From: Microbacteriaceae bacterium
GTDB taxonomy: Bacteria; Actinomycetota; Actinomycetes; Actinomycetales; Microbacteriaceae
Assembly: GCA_003454135.1 (NCBI GenBank)
Contig: DMKW01000018.1
Location: forward strand, 1 to 6,897
DNA length: 6,897 nt
Direction of reading: 5' to 3'
Every line of letters begins with the position of its first letter. Position 1 is the stretch's first letter. The notes under the pieces were generated by a model, which was not told where the DNA came from, searched no databases, and was given only the letters and a program-made list of their open reading frames with translations. A program made the position numbers and the translations under genes. Of the stretch, positions 6,776-6,897 are shown piece by piece.

Positions 6776-6897
6776 GCTCCACCGTGTCAACAGAACAAGG
6801 CGGCACTCGTCCGCTCACCGTCGCCCTCGTCGGCTGCGGCATCATCGGCGTCAACCACGCGCGCGTGATCGTGCGGCATCCGGAACTCACGATCGTG
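6772..6897 (+). CDS. Gfo/Idh/MocA-family oxidoreductase, N-terminal fragment
   Basis: Only the first 42 codons are inside the window; the frame is still open at the right edge, and family members are usually 330-400 residues. After a short polar leader, residues 16-26 (TVALVGCGIIG) form the first beta strand and the GxGxxG dinucleotide-binding loop (G21, G23, G26) of an NAD(P)-binding Rossmann fold. NHARVIVRHPELTIV follows, as is typical of the glucose-fructose oxidoreductase/inositol dehydrogenase/MocA family. These enzymes oxidise a sugar or polyol hydroxyl to a ketone. The ATG at 6772 overlaps the epimerase stop (ATGA); the Shine-Dalgarno is poor, so translation probably depends on coupling. 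A GTG at 6784 is an alternative start. Family call is good from the motif and neighbourhood; substrate is unknown. Confidence 0.82.
   Translation, partial: MSSTVSTEQGGTRPLTVALVGCGIIGVNHARVIVRHPELTIV

Noticed and set aside
5882..6790. Minus-strand open frame opposite the epimerase
   Set aside because: Low-complexity Gly/Glu/Arg/Val composition and no motif; the plus strand has conserved TIM-barrel motifs.

Overview
The window is compact, high-GC DNA with few gaps. Protein style, codon use and gene order suggest an actinobacterium; Microbacteriaceae is a guess from overall feel, not something the sequence proves. It holds most of one carbohydrate-utilisation locus built around a uronate isomerase and a CUT1-type ABC importer. 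No RNA gene, insertion sequence, CRISPR array or phage feature was seen.

Layout. Positions 1-51 lie downstream of uxaC, and I see neither a gene nor a convincing terminator there. Two genes run leftward as a bicistron: a LacI-family repressor (2510 down to 1464) and uronate isomerase uxaC (1467 down to 52), sharing an ATGA stop/start overlap. A 134-bp divergent control region (2511-2644) separates them from a rightward operon. That region carries clustered GCAA/TTGC half-sites, including a LacI-type operator with a central CG over a possible -35 element. The rightward operon reads: lipoprotein sugar-binding protein (2645-4003), permease 1 (4015-5010), permease 2 (5007-5921), TIM-barrel sugar isomerase/epimerase (5918-6775), and the first 42 codons of a Gfo/Idh/MocA oxidoreductase cut by the window end (6772 onward).

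How it probably works. The binding protein and two permeases import a sugar or uronate-containing glycoside, using an ATPase encoded elsewhere, since none lies in the window. The TIM-barrel protein and the NAD(P)-dependent oxidoreductase would remodel the imported sugar, and UxaC would isomerise a released uronate (glucuronate to fructuronate or galacturonate to tagaturonate). The LacI protein most likely represses both arms from the shared control region. The order (binding protein, two permeases, TIM-barrel epimerase, Gfo/Idh/MocA, with a LacI regulator) recalls the E. coli ycj cluster, where YcjR and YcjS act through 3-keto-glycosides. Its pairing here with a uronate isomerase is the most interesting aspect, but the substrate cannot be read from the sequence.

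The one junction of the rightward operon without an ATGA overlap is binding protein to permease 1. Just past it, within the start of the permease gene, lie two adjacent perfect inverted repeats that could set different expression levels for the two parts of the transporter.
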